A stretch of DNA of 63,029 nucleotides from Bacteroidales bacterium (GCA_017469845.1 JAFUFP010000014.1:1-63029), one strand, 5' to 3'. Counted from the stretch's first letter, positions 1 to 9,496 are shown. Made by a program: numbers and translations. The notes: a model not told the origin generated them from the letters alone.

Positions 1-3
1 ATA

Positions 4-11
4 CAAAGATA
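4..11 (-). promoter_or_regulatory. Leftward Bacteroidota -7 promoter element
   Basis: Read on the reverse strand this is TATCTTTG, a match to the Bacteroidota -7 consensus TAnnTTTG. It would start a transcript running out of the left edge of the window, so a leftward gene probably begins just outside. The -33 element cannot be judged well from the bases available. Confidence 0.4.
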
Positions 12-37
12 GGGCTTTCCCGCGAAACCGCCAAAAA

Positions 38-72
38 AAACATCGGAAAATTGCGACTTTTCCGATGTTTCA
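38..72. terminator. Intergenic stem-loop, possible terminator
   Basis: ACATCGGAAAA (40-50) pairs perfectly with TTTTCCGATGT (58-68) across a 7-base loop, with an A-run on the left and T-rich sequence on the right, so it could end transcription in either direction. No gene visible in the window clearly reads into it. It may belong to a gene outside the left edge or be a leader structure. Confidence 0.35.
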
Positions 73-202
73 TTCATTTTTCACGGCACGCGGCATGAAG
101 GGGATCAATTATTTCCGATTTTTTGATGCGTCAGTCCTAGCAAAAAATATATTTTCATCATCCGGTGGCAGGTGCGCGGATATGGTCTTAAGGATTTTTC
201 CG

Positions 203-210
203 TAACTTAG
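203..210 (+). promoter_or_regulatory. Probable -7 element for priA
   Basis: TAACTTAG matches TAnnTTTG at all but one position and lies about 28 bases before the priA start codon. The same octamer occurs before the histidine phosphatase gene (46588-46595). The assignment rests on position and similarity only. Confidence 0.3.
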
Positions 211-238
211 CATTCCGTTAGTTCAGCACCCCTTTCAG

Positions 239-2440
239 ATGAGCGAAGCCTCCCTCATACAGTCCCCCGAAGGCGCACTTGCATACGTAAGTGTGCTCCT
301 TCCGCTGAAACTTGCCTTTCTGCCCAGCTACAGCATAAACCGCGAAATGCTCTCCAGCATCGGACGGGGTTCCAGGGTCAGGGTGAAATTCGCCCGCAAG
401 CTCTATATCGGAGTGGTTCTCGACGTCGACGTCAAGCCCGACACCGATCCTTCGAAGGTCCTTCCCGTCGAGGGGATCGAGACTCTGGAGAAGATCACCC
501 CCGAAGAACTCTCTCTCTGGGAATTCGTGTCCTCATATTACATGTGCTCCATGGGCGAAGTCTACAAGGGGGCCTACCCTTCGATGAAAGTCGACGCTGA
601 ACTTACCCTCGAAAGGATCCGGTCCCGGATGGAAGAGCGCCTTTCCAAGACACGCTCGATGCTCGAAAGGGCGAGGAAGGATTCGACGAGGGAAAAATAC
701 TCTTCGATAATTTCCTCCCTCGAAAAGGAACTTTCCGCCTTAGGGAAAGGCGACTCCGTACCGGAGGATCTCAAGATTCCCCAGGCGCCGTTCACTTTGA
801 CCCCCGCCCAGAAAGAAGCCGAAGATTCGATAACGGCCTCCTTCACGAAAGGGAAGCCGGTCCTCCTTTACGGGGTCACAGGTTCCGGCAAGACCGAAAT
901 CTACATTTCAAGGGCGCTGGACGCTCTTCGCGGCGGCCGCAATGTCCTGTACCTCGTTCCCGAGATCGCCATGGGATACCAGATAGAGGAAAGGCTCAGA
1001 GAAATTTTCGGGGACCTTCTCCTCACCTTCCATTCAGGAGAAACGATAGCCCACAAGAGGGATACCGCCGCGAGAATCAGGCACGGAAGGTACATCGTCC
1101 TGGGAACCCGCTCTTCGCTGTTCCTGCCCTTCTCCGACCTTGGCCTTGTAATAGTCGACGAAGAGCACGACTCCTCCTACAAGCAGGAATCCCCCGCCCC
1201 GAGATACTCTACCCGGGATACGGCCGTCATGCTCGCCAGAATCCACTCCTGCCCCATCATCCTGGGGTCGGCCACACCATCTCTGGACTCGCTGCAGAAC
1301 GCCTACACCGGAAGATACGCCCTCGTCACCCTCACTGAAAGATACTATGAGGGTTCACCCTCCGACGTGGAGATAATCGACACCATCGCCGAACGCAAGA
1401 AAAACGGGATGGTAGGATCCTTCTCCCGGAGGCTGATCCGAAGGATTGGCCTTACCCTCGAAGAAGGGGGACAGGCCGTCATACTCCGTTCCAGAAGGGC
1501 CTATTCCCCCATGGTCCAGTGCCCGGAATGCGGGAAGATAAGGATGTGTCCCCACTGCAATGTGGCGCTCAGTTATCACTTGGCGGACAATTCCTTGAGG
1601 TGCCACTATTGCGGGTACAAGGAGCCCTACTCCGGGAAGTGCCCTTCATGCGGAGGCTCACTTATCCAGGTGGGAAGCGGAACGCAGAAAATTGAGGAAG
1701 AAGTGTCCGCCCTTTTCCCCGGCGCAAGGGTCTCCAGGCTAGACGCCGATACCGTCAGAAGCGCCCACCAGATGGACCGGATCCTGGAGGACTTCAACAA
1801 CAGGAAAACCGACATTCTTGTCGGTACCCAGATCATAACGAAAGGGTTCGATTTCGCGGGAGTGGATACCGTAGCCGTCATCCAGGCTGACGCCCTTCTG
1901 GGGCTCCAGGATTACCGGGCCGACGAGAAGGCCCTGCAGACCCTGGAACAGTTCAGGGGACGATGCGGCCGCCGCGGCAAGAAGGGTCATTTCATCATAC
2001 AGACCCTCCAGGGTGACCATCCCCTCTACGGGGAAATCGCCGGAGCCTCCGATCCGGGAAAATCCCTCCTCGGTACCATGCTTTCCGAAAGGAAGGACTT
2101 CGGATACCCGCCCTTCTCAAGGGTCGTGAACATCGTCGTAAGGGACTCCAGCGAAAACCGCATCGGCACCCTTTCTCCCCTTCTGGCGAAGGAAGTCGCC
2201 GCTGCCTTGGGAACGGTCCCTTCACTCTTCGCTCAGGGCAATGGAGGAGTCTGCGTGATAGGGCCTTACACTCCCAGCGTCGACAAGGTCGCCGACAAAT
2301 TCATCCGCATCATCAGAATCCTTCTTCCGAAGGACCGCTTCCTCCAGACGAGGAAAGACGCCATCTCCGGAGCGATTTCCGAATTCGAGAAAAACAGGAA
2401 GTACACAGGCCACATCCATGTTGATGTCGACCCGGCGTAA
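239..2440 (+). CDS. priA: Primosomal replication restart helicase PriA
   Basis: PriA recognises stalled or collapsed replication forks and reloads the replicative helicase. It is an SF2 3'-5' DNA helicase of the cytoplasm. The 733-residue length is normal. Visible features are an N-terminal fork-binding region, a Walker A motif GSGKT near residue 214, a DEEH box near residue 306, and paired CxxC zinc-binding knuckles at about residues 427-470 (CPECG, CPHC, CHYCG, CPSCG). The helicase C-terminal domain follows, with a GxCGRRGKKG-like arginine-rich motif. The start codon lies just after a plausible -7 element. It stands alone upstream of parA with about 190 bases between them. Assignment is secure. 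Confidence 0.95.
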   Translation: MSEASLIQSPEGALAYVSVLLPLKLAFLPSYSINREMLSSIGRGSRVRVKFARKLYIGVVLDVDVKPDTDPSKVLPVEGIETLEKITPEELSLWEFVSSYYMCSMGEVYKGAYPSMKVDAELTLERIRSRMEERLSKTRSMLERARKDSTREKYSSIISSLEKELSALGKGDSVPEDLKIPQAPFTLTPAQKEAEDSITASFTKGKPVLLYGVTGSGKTEIYISRALDALRGGRNVLYLVPEIAMGYQIEERLREIFGDLLLTFHSGETIAHKRDTAARIRHGRYIVLGTRSSLFLPFSDLGLVIVDEEHDSSYKQESPAPRYSTRDTAVMLARIHSCPIILGSATPSLDSLQNAYTGRYALVTLTERYYEGSPSDVEIIDTIAERKKNGMVGSFSRRLIRRIGLTLEEGGQAVILRSRRAYSPMVQCPECGKIRMCPHCNVALSYHLADNSLRCHYCGYKEPYSGKCPSCGGSLIQVGSGTQKIEEEVSALFPGARVSRLDADTVRSAHQMDRILEDFNNRKTDILVGTQIITKGFDFAGVDTVAVIQADALLGLQDYRADEKALQTLEQFRGRCGRRGKKGHFIIQTLQGDHPLYGEIAGASDPGKSLLGTMLSERKDFGYPPFSRVVNIVVRDSSENRIGTLSPLLAKEVAAALGTVPSLFAQGNGGVCVIGPYTPSVDKVADKFIRIIRILLPKDRFLQTRKDAISGAISEFEKNRKYTGHIHVDVDPA

Positions 2441-2507
2441 GAGTTATTCCCGAAGTGCACATTCCATAGTCCTCCACCTCCGGTGGAACGGTATTTGATG
2501 CATAGGC

Positions 2508-2534
2508 GTGGAACATTTGTGGAACATTTGTTCC
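2508..2534. repeat. Tandem 11-bp repeat with inverted GGAAC/GTTCC ahead of parA
   Basis: GTGGAACATTT occurs twice in exact tandem (2508-2518 and 2519-2529). The second copy runs into GTTCC, so GGAAC and GTTCC (2521-2534) also form an inverted repeat around ATTT. It lies upstream of the presumed parA promoter, which suggests an operator, but no protein can be assigned. Confidence 0.45.
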
Positions 2535-2564
2535 CTTTCGGTAGGCATTGCCCGGAAATTTGAT

Positions 2565-2572
2565 TAAATTTG
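2565..2572 (+). promoter_or_regulatory. -7 promoter element for the parA operon
   Basis: TAAATTTG is an exact match to TAnnTTTG, about 62 bases upstream of the parA start codon. It probably drives the co-directional parA-parB-DUF5683-mltD block. Confidence 0.5.
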
Positions 2573-2634
2573 CGCTTTATACGGCATCTTCGGAATCTAC
2601 CTCCCGGAATGCCCCCAACAACTGACAGAACGAC

Positions 2635-3414
2635 ATGGGTAAAGTCATCGCCATAACAAACCAGAAGGGCGGAGTGGGCAAGACCACCACCGCCATAAAC
2701 CTCGCCGCTTCGCTCGCCGTGCTCGAGAAGAAGGTCCTCGTCATCGACGCCGACCCTCAGGCGAACACGACCTCGGGTCTGAATTTCGACCCGGATGACA
2801 AGCGCAAGAGAACCCTGTACGAGGTCCTCATAGGCCAGCTCGACATCCGTGACGCCCTCATACAGACGGAGCTCGACAACCTCCAGATGATCCCCTCCCA
2901 CATCAACCTGGTCGGAGCCGAATTCGACCTGGTCGAGACCGAAGGAAGGGAATCCGTCCTCAAGAATGTCCTCGCCCCCATAAGGGACGACTACGATTTC
3001 ATATTCATCGACTGCTCCCCTTCACTGGGACTCATTACGGTCAACTCCCTCACGGCGGCTGATTCCGTTATCATCCCCGTCCAGCCTGAATTCTTCGCCC
3101 TCGAAGGACTTGGCAAACTCCTGCAGACGATTCGCCTGGTGCAGGACGGAGTCAACCCCAACCTCTCCATCGAGGGATTCGTGGTGACGATGTTCGACGG
3201 TAGGACCAAGGTCCATTCACAGGTCGTCGGCGAACTCAGGGAGCACTTCGGTGACATGGTGTTCAAGACCATCATCCAGAGGAACATCCGCCTTTCCGAG
3301 GCCCCCGGCCACGGAAAGCCCGTGATCATGTACGACGTCACCTGCTCGGGTACGGCCAACTACATGAATCTCGCAAAGGAGGTCCTTGACCGCAATTCGG
3401 CCGAGGACGAATAA
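2635..3414 (+). CDS. parA: Chromosome partitioning ATPase ParA/Soj
   Basis: ParA-type ATPase that works with ParB to segregate origin-proximal DNA. The deviant Walker A motif KGGVGKTT lies at residues 10-17, and the Walker B-like segment FIFIDCSPSLG sits at about residues 122-132. The length of 259 residues is typical for chromosomal Soj proteins, which lack the N-terminal HTH found in plasmid ParA. It is followed 27 bases later by parB, as in most Bacteroidota. The chromosomal parAB pair usually lies near oriC, so this part of the window is probably origin-proximal (inference). Confidence 0.95.
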   Translation: MGKVIAITNQKGGVGKTTTAINLAASLAVLEKKVLVIDADPQANTTSGLNFDPDDKRKRTLYEVLIGQLDIRDALIQTELDNLQMIPSHINLVGAEFDLVETEGRESVLKNVLAPIRDDYDFIFIDCSPSLGLITVNSLTAADSVIIPVQPEFFALEGLGKLLQTIRLVQDGVNPNLSIEGFVVTMFDGRTKVHSQVVGELREHFGDMVFKTIIQRNIRLSEAPGHGKPVIMYDVTCSGTANYMNLAKEVLDRNSAEDE

Positions 3415-3441
3415 AGAACGGTAAAGTAAGGATAATCATCT

Positions 3442-4374
3442 ATGCCATCAGGTAAACAGACACGCGGACTGGGAAGAGGCCTGGGAGCCATCCTCGGGGA
3501 TTCCGCAGGAGATATCGAAAGACTGCGCAAGCCGGTCGGATACGTCAACAAGGAAATCGTCGGGACAAAGGAGCCGCAGGACACCGCGGACATCCTGAGG
3601 ATTCCTGTGGACATGATAGACCCCAACCCCTTCCAGCCCAGGCTCTCCTTCGACAAGGAGGCCCTCAGTGAGCTCACGGAGTCCATACGCACCTTCGGAC
3701 TCATCCAGCCCATCACCGTCAGGAAGAAGGGTGACGGAAGATACCAGATCATCAGCGGCGAAAGGCGTTTCCGCGCCTGCCAATCCGCCGGAATGGACAT
3801 GATCCCGGCATATATCCGCGACGCCAACGACCAGGGCATGCTCGAGATGGCGATAGTCGAGAACATCCAGAGGGAGAACCTCGACCCCATCGAAGTGGCC
3901 ATGAGCTACCAGAGGCTCATCGAGGAGTGCAACCTCACCCAGGAGCAGATGGCGGAAAGGGTCGGAAAGAAGAGGGTGTCGGTGACCAACCACCTCCGTC
4001 TTCTCAAGCTTCCCGCAAAGGTACAGCACGACCTCAAGGTCGGACTTCTCAGCGTAGGACACGCCAAGGTGATTCTCGGAGTTGAAGACCCCGTCCTCCA
4101 GGAGCAGCTCTGCGACCTGGTGATAAAGAATGACCTTTCCGTCCGCCAGCTCGAGGAGAAGATCCACAAACTGAACGCAACCGAGAAGAAGCGTCCGGGC
4201 GAGCAGGAACTCCCCGACGAGTACTACAAGGTCCTCGAACACATCGGGAAGTACTTCTCCAACAACATATCCCTCAAACGTTCCTCTTCCGGAAAGGGAA
4301 CCATGACCATCAGGTTCGATTCAGACGAGGAGATGCGGAAGTTCCTTTCCGCATTGGATGAAAAGGATTTCTAG
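3442..4374 (+). CDS. parB: Chromosome partitioning protein ParB/Spo0J
   Basis: ParB is the CTP-dependent DNA clamp that loads at parS sites. The N-terminal CTPase domain carries the signature GERRFRA at about residues 106-112, preceded by the NPFQPR box. A central HTH (about residues 150-200) should read parS, and the C-terminal region after residue 245 should dimerise. The length of 310 residues is usual. The start follows parA closely, and the gene ends 11 bases before the DUF5683 start, indicating one operon. A parS-like site is noted at 57435-57450. Confidence 0.95.
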   Translation: MPSGKQTRGLGRGLGAILGDSAGDIERLRKPVGYVNKEIVGTKEPQDTADILRIPVDMIDPNPFQPRLSFDKEALSELTESIRTFGLIQPITVRKKGDGRYQIISGERRFRACQSAGMDMIPAYIRDANDQGMLEMAIVENIQRENLDPIEVAMSYQRLIEECNLTQEQMAERVGKKRVSVTNHLRLLKLPAKVQHDLKVGLLSVGHAKVILGVEDPVLQEQLCDLVIKNDLSVRQLEEKIHKLNATEKKRPGEQELPDEYYKVLEHIGKYFSNNISLKRSSSGKGTMTIRFDSDEEMRKFLSALDEKDF

Positions 4375-4385
4375 GAAGCGCCCTG

Positions 4386-5303
4386 ATGCAGAAACTCTTT
4401 CCCTCATATGTTTTCATAGTCGCCCTGATAGCCGGGCTGATTCTGCCGTCCATCTGCGCCAAGGCGCAGTTCAAGGAGGACGCCTTCACACAGAGTTACG
4501 TCTCCGACGCCGACACCCTCGGCAGGGACACTTCCGACGTGATGTTCTCCTTCAAGGACTACTTCCGGAGCATAAGCCACAAGAAGGAAGGCAAGATCGG
4601 CACCGTATTCGCGGGTTCGGCCCTCTTCATCGGAGGACAGCAGATCTACAACCGTGATTACTGGAAACTTCCCGTCATCTACGGAGGTCTCGCGGCCACG
4701 GCAGGAACGGGAGTCGCTATGAGGATCAAGTACAACAACACCGGTGAGCAGAAGTACAAGGACCTGAGCACATGGATGTTCGTCGGCGCAGGGCTCATCT
4801 ATTGGGGTTCCCTGATGGACGGAGTCGTGAACTACCCTTCTGAAGTGGAGCATCTGCCGGGAAGGGCCACGCTCTATTCCGCGCTGGTCCCGGGACTCGG
4901 TCAGGCGTACAACAGGGAATACTGGAAGATCCCGCTGTACTACAGCCTCATGGCCGGTTCCGCCCACTTCCTCGCCCTCAACAACAAGAACTATCACAGG
5001 TACAAGAAGATACATAACGACGCGACGACTGAAGGTTCCGGCTACGACGGCCCGGTCAGCGCTTCGACCGCCCTCTACTACAGGGACATCTTCCGCCGGT
5101 ACAGGGACTACTCGATAGTGGCCCTCGCCGCAAGTTACCTGCTGCAGATAATAGACGCCAACGTATTCTCATACATGCAGGAATTCGAGATGGATGACAA
5201 TCTCACCCTGAAAGTGAGCCCCACCGTGATAACACCGGACACAGCCCTGGCGTTCAACAGCGCGGGCAGCGGATTCGGCATGAGAATCGGACTGACTTTC
5301 TGA
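4386..5303 (+). CDS. DUF5683-type envelope protein
   Basis: Bacteroidota-specific protein of unknown function that commonly follows parAB. An N-terminal signal peptide (about residues 1-28, ending AKAQ) sends it to the envelope. The body contains two similar blocks, each with a G-x-Q-x-YNR-x-YWK-x-P motif, at about residues 80-100 and 170-190, each next to a hydrophobic stretch. This suggests an internal duplication. It lies 11 bases after parB and 16 bases before mltD and is presumably co-transcribed. I recognise the family by context and by the repeated YNR..YWK motif, but no biochemical role is known to me. Confidence 0.75.
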   Translation: MQKLFPSYVFIVALIAGLILPSICAKAQFKEDAFTQSYVSDADTLGRDTSDVMFSFKDYFRSISHKKEGKIGTVFAGSALFIGGQQIYNRDYWKLPVIYGGLAATAGTGVAMRIKYNNTGEQKYKDLSTWMFVGAGLIYWGSLMDGVVNYPSEVEHLPGRATLYSALVPGLGQAYNREYWKIPLYYSLMAGSAHFLALNNKNYHRYKKIHNDATTEGSGYDGPVSASTALYYRDIFRRYRDYSIVALAASYLLQIIDANVFSYMQEFEMDDNLTLKVSPTVITPDTALAFNSAGSGFGMRIGLTF

Positions 5304-5319
5304 TACTACCCCTACGAGA

Positions 5320-7269
5320 ATGAAAACAAGAAACCATCATACCGGCGGAATTTTCCCCACACTGAGACGGACGGCACTGTCACTCTTCATGACCGCGTCC
5401 CTGCTCTTCGTATTCTGCCCCGACTCAGATGCACAGGTCTTCAAGAACCGTTCGCAGAGGAACAACAGCGGAAACACCAACAAAGAATCGGCCGAGACGA
5501 CTTCCGTCCTTGGCAGGATCAATCTCCGTCGCCGTCAGGAGCTACTCAAGCAGAACGAGGACATAGCCAGGAGGCTGGATTCCCTCGAGAGAGTGGTTGA
5601 GGAATACGAGATGAGGATCCATGCCAACGATTCGCTCGCCGAGGAACTGACCAACCGTCTGAACGACAACCAGAGCCTTCTCGCGAACGGATTGACCGAG
5701 GAGGACTACACTCCCGACGTCACGGACAGTCTCCTCAGCATCTGGTATCTCCATCGCCAGACCAGGATGAACCGCGAAGGTGAAGGGTACGACATGGAAA
5801 CCGAAAGGTTCACTTCCAACGTCCCGGACAACGTCTTCCTCCAGAGGCTCTCCAACATGAACTCCTACATCACCCTCCCCTACAATCAGACGGTGAAGAA
5901 CAACATGATCCTGTATGCGGAGAAGATGCCGACGAAGATGGCTTCGATGCTCGGATTGGCGCAGTACTATTTCCCGATATTCGAGGAGACCTTCAACCGC
6001 CACGGACTTCCCGAGGAGCTCAAATACATGGCCGTCATTGAATCAGCCCTGAACCCCATCGCCGTGTCAAGGGCAGGAGCGAAGGGAATGTGGCAGTTCA
6101 TGCACACAACGGCAAAGGCCTATGGTCTCAAGATAAACTCCTACGTGGACGAAAGGCTTGATCCTGTGAAGTCGGCGGAAGCCGCCGCCCGCTTCCTCGA
6201 AGATTCCTACAGGATATTCGGGGACTGGAACTTGGCGATATCATCGTACAACTGCGGAGCCGGAAACGTCAACAAGGCGATCCGAAGGGCCGGAGGCAAC
6301 AAGGACTTCTGGACGATATACAACTACCTTCCCAAGGAAACGAGGGGATACGTTCCCGCCTTCGTGGGAGCGATGTACGCCTTCACATATTACCGCGAAC
6401 ACGGCATCACCCCCGAACCGGTGGCCCTTCCCGCCCACGTCGACACCTTCGAAATCCGCAAGATGCTCCACTTCCAGCAGATAAGCGAAGTGGTCGGTGT
6501 CCCGATGGAGACTCTCCGCAATCTCAACCCCCAGTACATCCACGACGTGATTCCGGGAACGGAAGACACCTATATCCTGAGACTCCCCTACCAGTATACC
6601 GCCGCCTTCATCGACAACGAGGATTCGGTATATGTCCACAGGGCCAAGGAGATCTTCAGCCCCGCCACCCTCGAGAACATCCAAAGCGGAACCACCACGA
6701 CGACTACCACCTCAAGGATCACATACAAGGTCAAGAAGGGTGATACCCTCGGCAAGATAGCGTCGAGGTACCACGTCACCATCAACCAGATAAAGAGCTG
6801 GAACAACCTCCGAAGCAGCAACATAAAGATCGGCCAGAGACTGATAATCCAGCAGAGGACGACAACGAGGACTCCGACGACATCGTCATCATCCACCTCT
6901 TCATCCTCGCAAAGCGGCACGGCGACAACGGCTCCGACACCTTCGTCAACCGATACGACGGCCGTCAAGAAGGACACCACATCGACACAGGCCGCGGATT
7001 CAACATCCGCCCCGTCGACCGGCGCTTCCGAAGCTACCGAAAAGGCTGCCGCTGATGTGAAGGCCGAGATCGAGCAGGCCGACAAGAAGGCTGCCGAGCA
7101 GAAGGCCGCTGAGCCCGAATACACGGTCTATGTCGTCAAGAAGGGCGACACCCTCTCGGCGATAGCCAAGAGAAACGGACTCACCATCAAGGACATCACT
7201 TCGTACAACAACAATATCAGTACGAACATCAAGATCGGACAGAGGATCAAGATCCCCAGGAAGAAATAG
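5320..7269 (+). CDS. mltD: Membrane-bound lytic murein transglycosylase with two LysM domains (MltD type)
   Basis: Cleaves peptidoglycan glycan strands in the periplasm. A signal peptide spans about residues 1-39. A coiled-coil-like region (about 70-125) precedes the SLT goose-lysozyme-like domain at about 225-345. That domain contains the catalytic glutamate in VIESALNP (near residue 239), the GMWQFM motif and the SYNCGAGNV block. A C-terminal half follows with LysM domains at about 467-511 and 600-645, separated by a threonine/serine-rich linker and an alanine/lysine/glutamate-rich stretch. The length of 649 residues is long because of those linkers. The order parA-parB-DUF5683-mltD is conserved in Bacteroidota. 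The linker is low-complexity and may vary in length between strains. Confidence 0.92.
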   Translation: MKTRNHHTGGIFPTLRRTALSLFMTASLLFVFCPDSDAQVFKNRSQRNNSGNTNKESAETTSVLGRINLRRRQELLKQNEDIARRLDSLERVVEEYEMRIHANDSLAEELTNRLNDNQSLLANGLTEEDYTPDVTDSLLSIWYLHRQTRMNREGEGYDMETERFTSNVPDNVFLQRLSNMNSYITLPYNQTVKNNMILYAEKMPTKMASMLGLAQYYFPIFEETFNRHGLPEELKYMAVIESALNPIAVSRAGAKGMWQFMHTTAKAYGLKINSYVDERLDPVKSAEAAARFLEDSYRIFGDWNLAISSYNCGAGNVNKAIRRAGGNKDFWTIYNYLPKETRGYVPAFVGAMYAFTYYREHGITPEPVALPAHVDTFEIRKMLHFQQISEVVGVPMETLRNLNPQYIHDVIPGTEDTYILRLPYQYTAAFIDNEDSVYVHRAKEIFSPATLENIQSGTTTTTTTSRITYKVKKGDTLGKIASRYHVTINQIKSWNNLRSSNIKIGQRLIIQQRTTTRTPTTSSSSTSSSSQSGTATTAPTPSSTDTTAVKKDTTSTQAADSTSAPSTGASEATEKAAADVKAEIEQADKKAAEQKAAEPEYTVYVVKKGDTLSAIAKRNGLTIKDITSYNNNISTNIKIGQRIKIPRKK

Positions 7270-7294
7270 CAATCACAACTAAAGCACAAACCAT

Positions 7295-7864
7295 ATGAAC
7301 GAGAGGATTAAGCTCCACGACAAGGTGTTCAAACCTATGATCACCAACGAAAGGATCGAGAAGGCGATTGACGAGGTCGCCGAAAGGATGAACCGTGATT
7401 ACGAAGGATGTACCGACACCCCTGTCCTTCTTTGCATCCTCAACGGATCCATCATGTTCACCGCCGAACTGATGAAAAGGCTTTCCTTCAACGTCGAGCT
7501 GATTTCGATGAAACTTTCCTCCTATGTCGGAACGACATCAACCGGAAAGATCCGTCAGGTCATGGGCATGACCGGTAGCGTCGAAGGCAAGAGGGTCATC
7601 ATCGTGGAAGACATCGTCGATACCGGAAACACCATCGTCGATCTCCAGAGGATAGTGAAGGAAAAGGGTGCGACGGAAGTGAAGATATGCACCATGCTCC
7701 TCAAACCCGAAGTCTACCACAAGGACGTCAAACTCGACTATGTCGGGATGGAGATTCCGAACGACTTCATCGTCGGATTCGGACTGGATTACGACGAGAT
7801 CGGAAGGAACTACCGCGACATCTATGTCCTGGACCCGGATCCCGACTATCATGTAACCGAATAA
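7295..7864 (+). CDS. hpt: Hypoxanthine phosphoribosyltransferase
   Basis: Purine salvage enzyme that converts hypoxanthine (and usually guanine) plus PRPP to the nucleotide in the cytoplasm. The PRPP-binding signature VEDIVDTGNTI lies at about residues 104-114, and the length of 189 residues is normal. The gene sits 25 bases after mltD and 22 bases before adk, so the two nucleotide-metabolism genes are probably co-transcribed. Confidence 0.93.
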   Translation: MNERIKLHDKVFKPMITNERIEKAIDEVAERMNRDYEGCTDTPVLLCILNGSIMFTAELMKRLSFNVELISMKLSSYVGTTSTGKIRQVMGMTGSVEGKRVIIVEDIVDTGNTIVDLQRIVKEKGATEVKICTMLLKPEVYHKDVKLDYVGMEIPNDFIVGFGLDYDEIGRNYRDIYVLDPDPDYHVTE

Positions 7865-7886
7865 AGTACACAAAACACATAATAAG

Positions 7887-8459
7887 ATGAAATACTACAT
7901 TCTCTTCGGGCCTCCCGGAGCCGGAAAAGGCACCCAGGCCACAGCTATGGTTGAGAAATACAATCTCCGCCACATTTCAACAGGAGCCCTTCTCCGTGAG
8001 GAGATCGCTGCCGGAACAGAGCTCGGACTCAAGGCCAAGGCCCTCATCGATGCTGGCGCTCTCGTTCCCGACGAAGTGGTCGAAGGCATGATCGAGAACC
8101 TCTTCAAGACAGTCAAGGACGTTGACGGATTCCTGCTGGACGGATTCCCCAGGACAATCGCACAGGCCGAGGCCCTCGACAGGATACTCGCCCTCGGTGA
8201 CGAGGAAGTCACCAGCGTCGTTTCCATCATGATCCCCGATGAGATGATCAAGGAAAGGATCCGTCACCGTGCCGCAATCGAAGGCAGGGCCGATGACGCT
8301 TCCGAGGAGACCATCAACAACAGGATAAAGACCTATCACGACAAGACCGAACCCCTCATCGACTTCTACCGCAAAGCCGGCAAGTATGCCGAAATCAACG
8401 GTACCGGTTCAATCGAGGAAGTCCGTGACGCCATCTTCACCCTGATGGACAAATTCTAG
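7887..8459 (+). CDS. adk: Adenylate kinase
   Basis: Interconverts ATP, AMP and ADP. The P-loop GPPGAGKGT lies at residues 8-16, followed by the STGALLREE AMP-binding segment and the DGFPRT motif near residue 88. The protein has 190 residues and lacks the long zinc-type LID insertion, so it is a short-form adenylate kinase as in many Bacteroidota. A strong stem-loop terminator follows 10 bases after the stop codon and closes the hpt-adk unit. Confidence 0.95.
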   Translation: MKYYILFGPPGAGKGTQATAMVEKYNLRHISTGALLREEIAAGTELGLKAKALIDAGALVPDEVVEGMIENLFKTVKDVDGFLLDGFPRTIAQAEALDRILALGDEEVTSVVSIMIPDEMIKERIRHRAAIEGRADDASEETINNRIKTYHDKTEPLIDFYRKAGKYAEINGTGSIEEVRDAIFTLMDKF

Positions 8460-8468
8460 AAAAAGCGG

Positions 8469-8506
8469 AAGAACCGGGAAGCGGAAAACCTCTCCCGGTT
8501 CTTTCT
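8469..8506 (+). terminator. Rho-independent terminator after adk
   Basis: GAACCGGGA (8471-8479) pairs with TCCCGGTTC (8493-8501), extended by A/T pairs, and is followed by TTTCTTTAT. It lies directly after the adk stop codon. Confidence 0.8.
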
Positions 8507-8560
8507 TTATACCGAAACCACTCCACATCCGCCCGTTCGGACTGACACAAAACCAAAATC

Positions 8561-9400
8561 ATGAAAAGAATATCAACCCTCATAGCCATTCTCCTTCTGG
8601 CCGTCAGTTCGGCCGCGTTCGCCCAGCCCCAGAATGGAGGCCAAAGGCGTCAACTGACCCCGGAAGAGATCAACGCTTTCCTTGCCCGCCAAAGGTCAAA
8701 ACCCTCCGAGCATCATCTCACTCCTTCGCCGGGATCAATTCCAATCTACGCCGGTCACAAGAATTACGGCAAGAAGATCGCCGTCTTCGGAGGATCCCTT
8801 TCCGTCAATCCCGAATCCGATGTAGCCAAGCAGATATGGGCCGACCTTCTCGGCGCTGAAGTCACAACCTACGGAGTAGGAGGTGCCGGATTCAGCAAAG
8901 GAAGGGGTTATGACCTCCAGAAGCAGGTCGACACCGCCGGAGTCTACGACATCTATATACTCTGGGCTTCGACAAACGACTATACCCAAGCCGAAGAATG
9001 CGGCACATGGAAGGACTATACAGCATTAGACAATTACGACGAAAGCAAGCTCACCACCCAGTGCGGCGGCATCAACTACTGCATCAAAAAGATTATGGAG
9101 AAGAATCCCAAGGCCGAGATTTACTTCTTCACCGGGCTCCGTTTCTTCGGACAGGACGCAGGCCACAATCCCTTCTCCGAATCTCCCAACAAGACCGGAA
9201 AGACTTTCGCCGATTACATCCAGGGACAGAAGGACTGCTGCGCCTACAACGGTGTACCCGTCCTCGACCAGTTCAACCTCCAGGGTATAAACGAATTCAA
9301 CTACAGCGAGTACTACAAGGGGGACAAACTCCACATGAACGAGGAAGGTTACAGAAAGATAGGCTACGTGCAGGCCGCTTTCCTCGCTGACGGAAAATAA
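8561..9400 (+). CDS. Secreted SGNH/GDSL-type esterase
   Basis: A signal peptide (about residues 1-21, ending AFAQ) exports the protein. The SGNH fold is indicated by FGGSLS with the nucleophilic serine near residue 78, the oxyanion glycine segment YGVGGAG, the ASTND block III motif, and DKLHMNEEGY carrying the catalytic Asp and His near residue 257. Such enzymes deacylate glycans or other esters, but the substrate cannot be read from sequence. Length is 279 residues. A bidirectional terminator separates it from the convergent manC gene. Confidence 0.82.
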   Translation: MKRISTLIAILLLAVSSAAFAQPQNGGQRRQLTPEEINAFLARQRSKPSEHHLTPSPGSIPIYAGHKNYGKKIAVFGGSLSVNPESDVAKQIWADLLGAEVTTYGVGGAGFSKGRGYDLQKQVDTAGVYDIYILWASTNDYTQAEECGTWKDYTALDNYDESKLTTQCGGINYCIKKIMEKNPKAEIYFFTGLRFFGQDAGHNPFSESPNKTGKTFADYIQGQKDCCAYNGVPVLDQFNLQGINEFNYSEYYKGDKLHMNEEGYRKIGYVQAAFLADGK

Positions 9401-9417
9401 TACCATCCGCCATGGAT

Positions 9418-9455
9418 ACAAAACAAGGGGATCCGCTCGGACCCCCTTGTTTTGT
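9418..9455. terminator. Bidirectional terminator between the SGNH gene and manC
   Basis: ACAAAACAAGGGG (9418-9430) is perfectly complementary to CCCCTTGTTTTGT (9443-9455) with a 12-base loop. Flanking A and T runs let it serve both converging genes. Confidence 0.85.
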
Positions 9456-9496
9456 ATTCTATTCCGTCCTTCAGCCGGATATTCGGGAATAATCCC

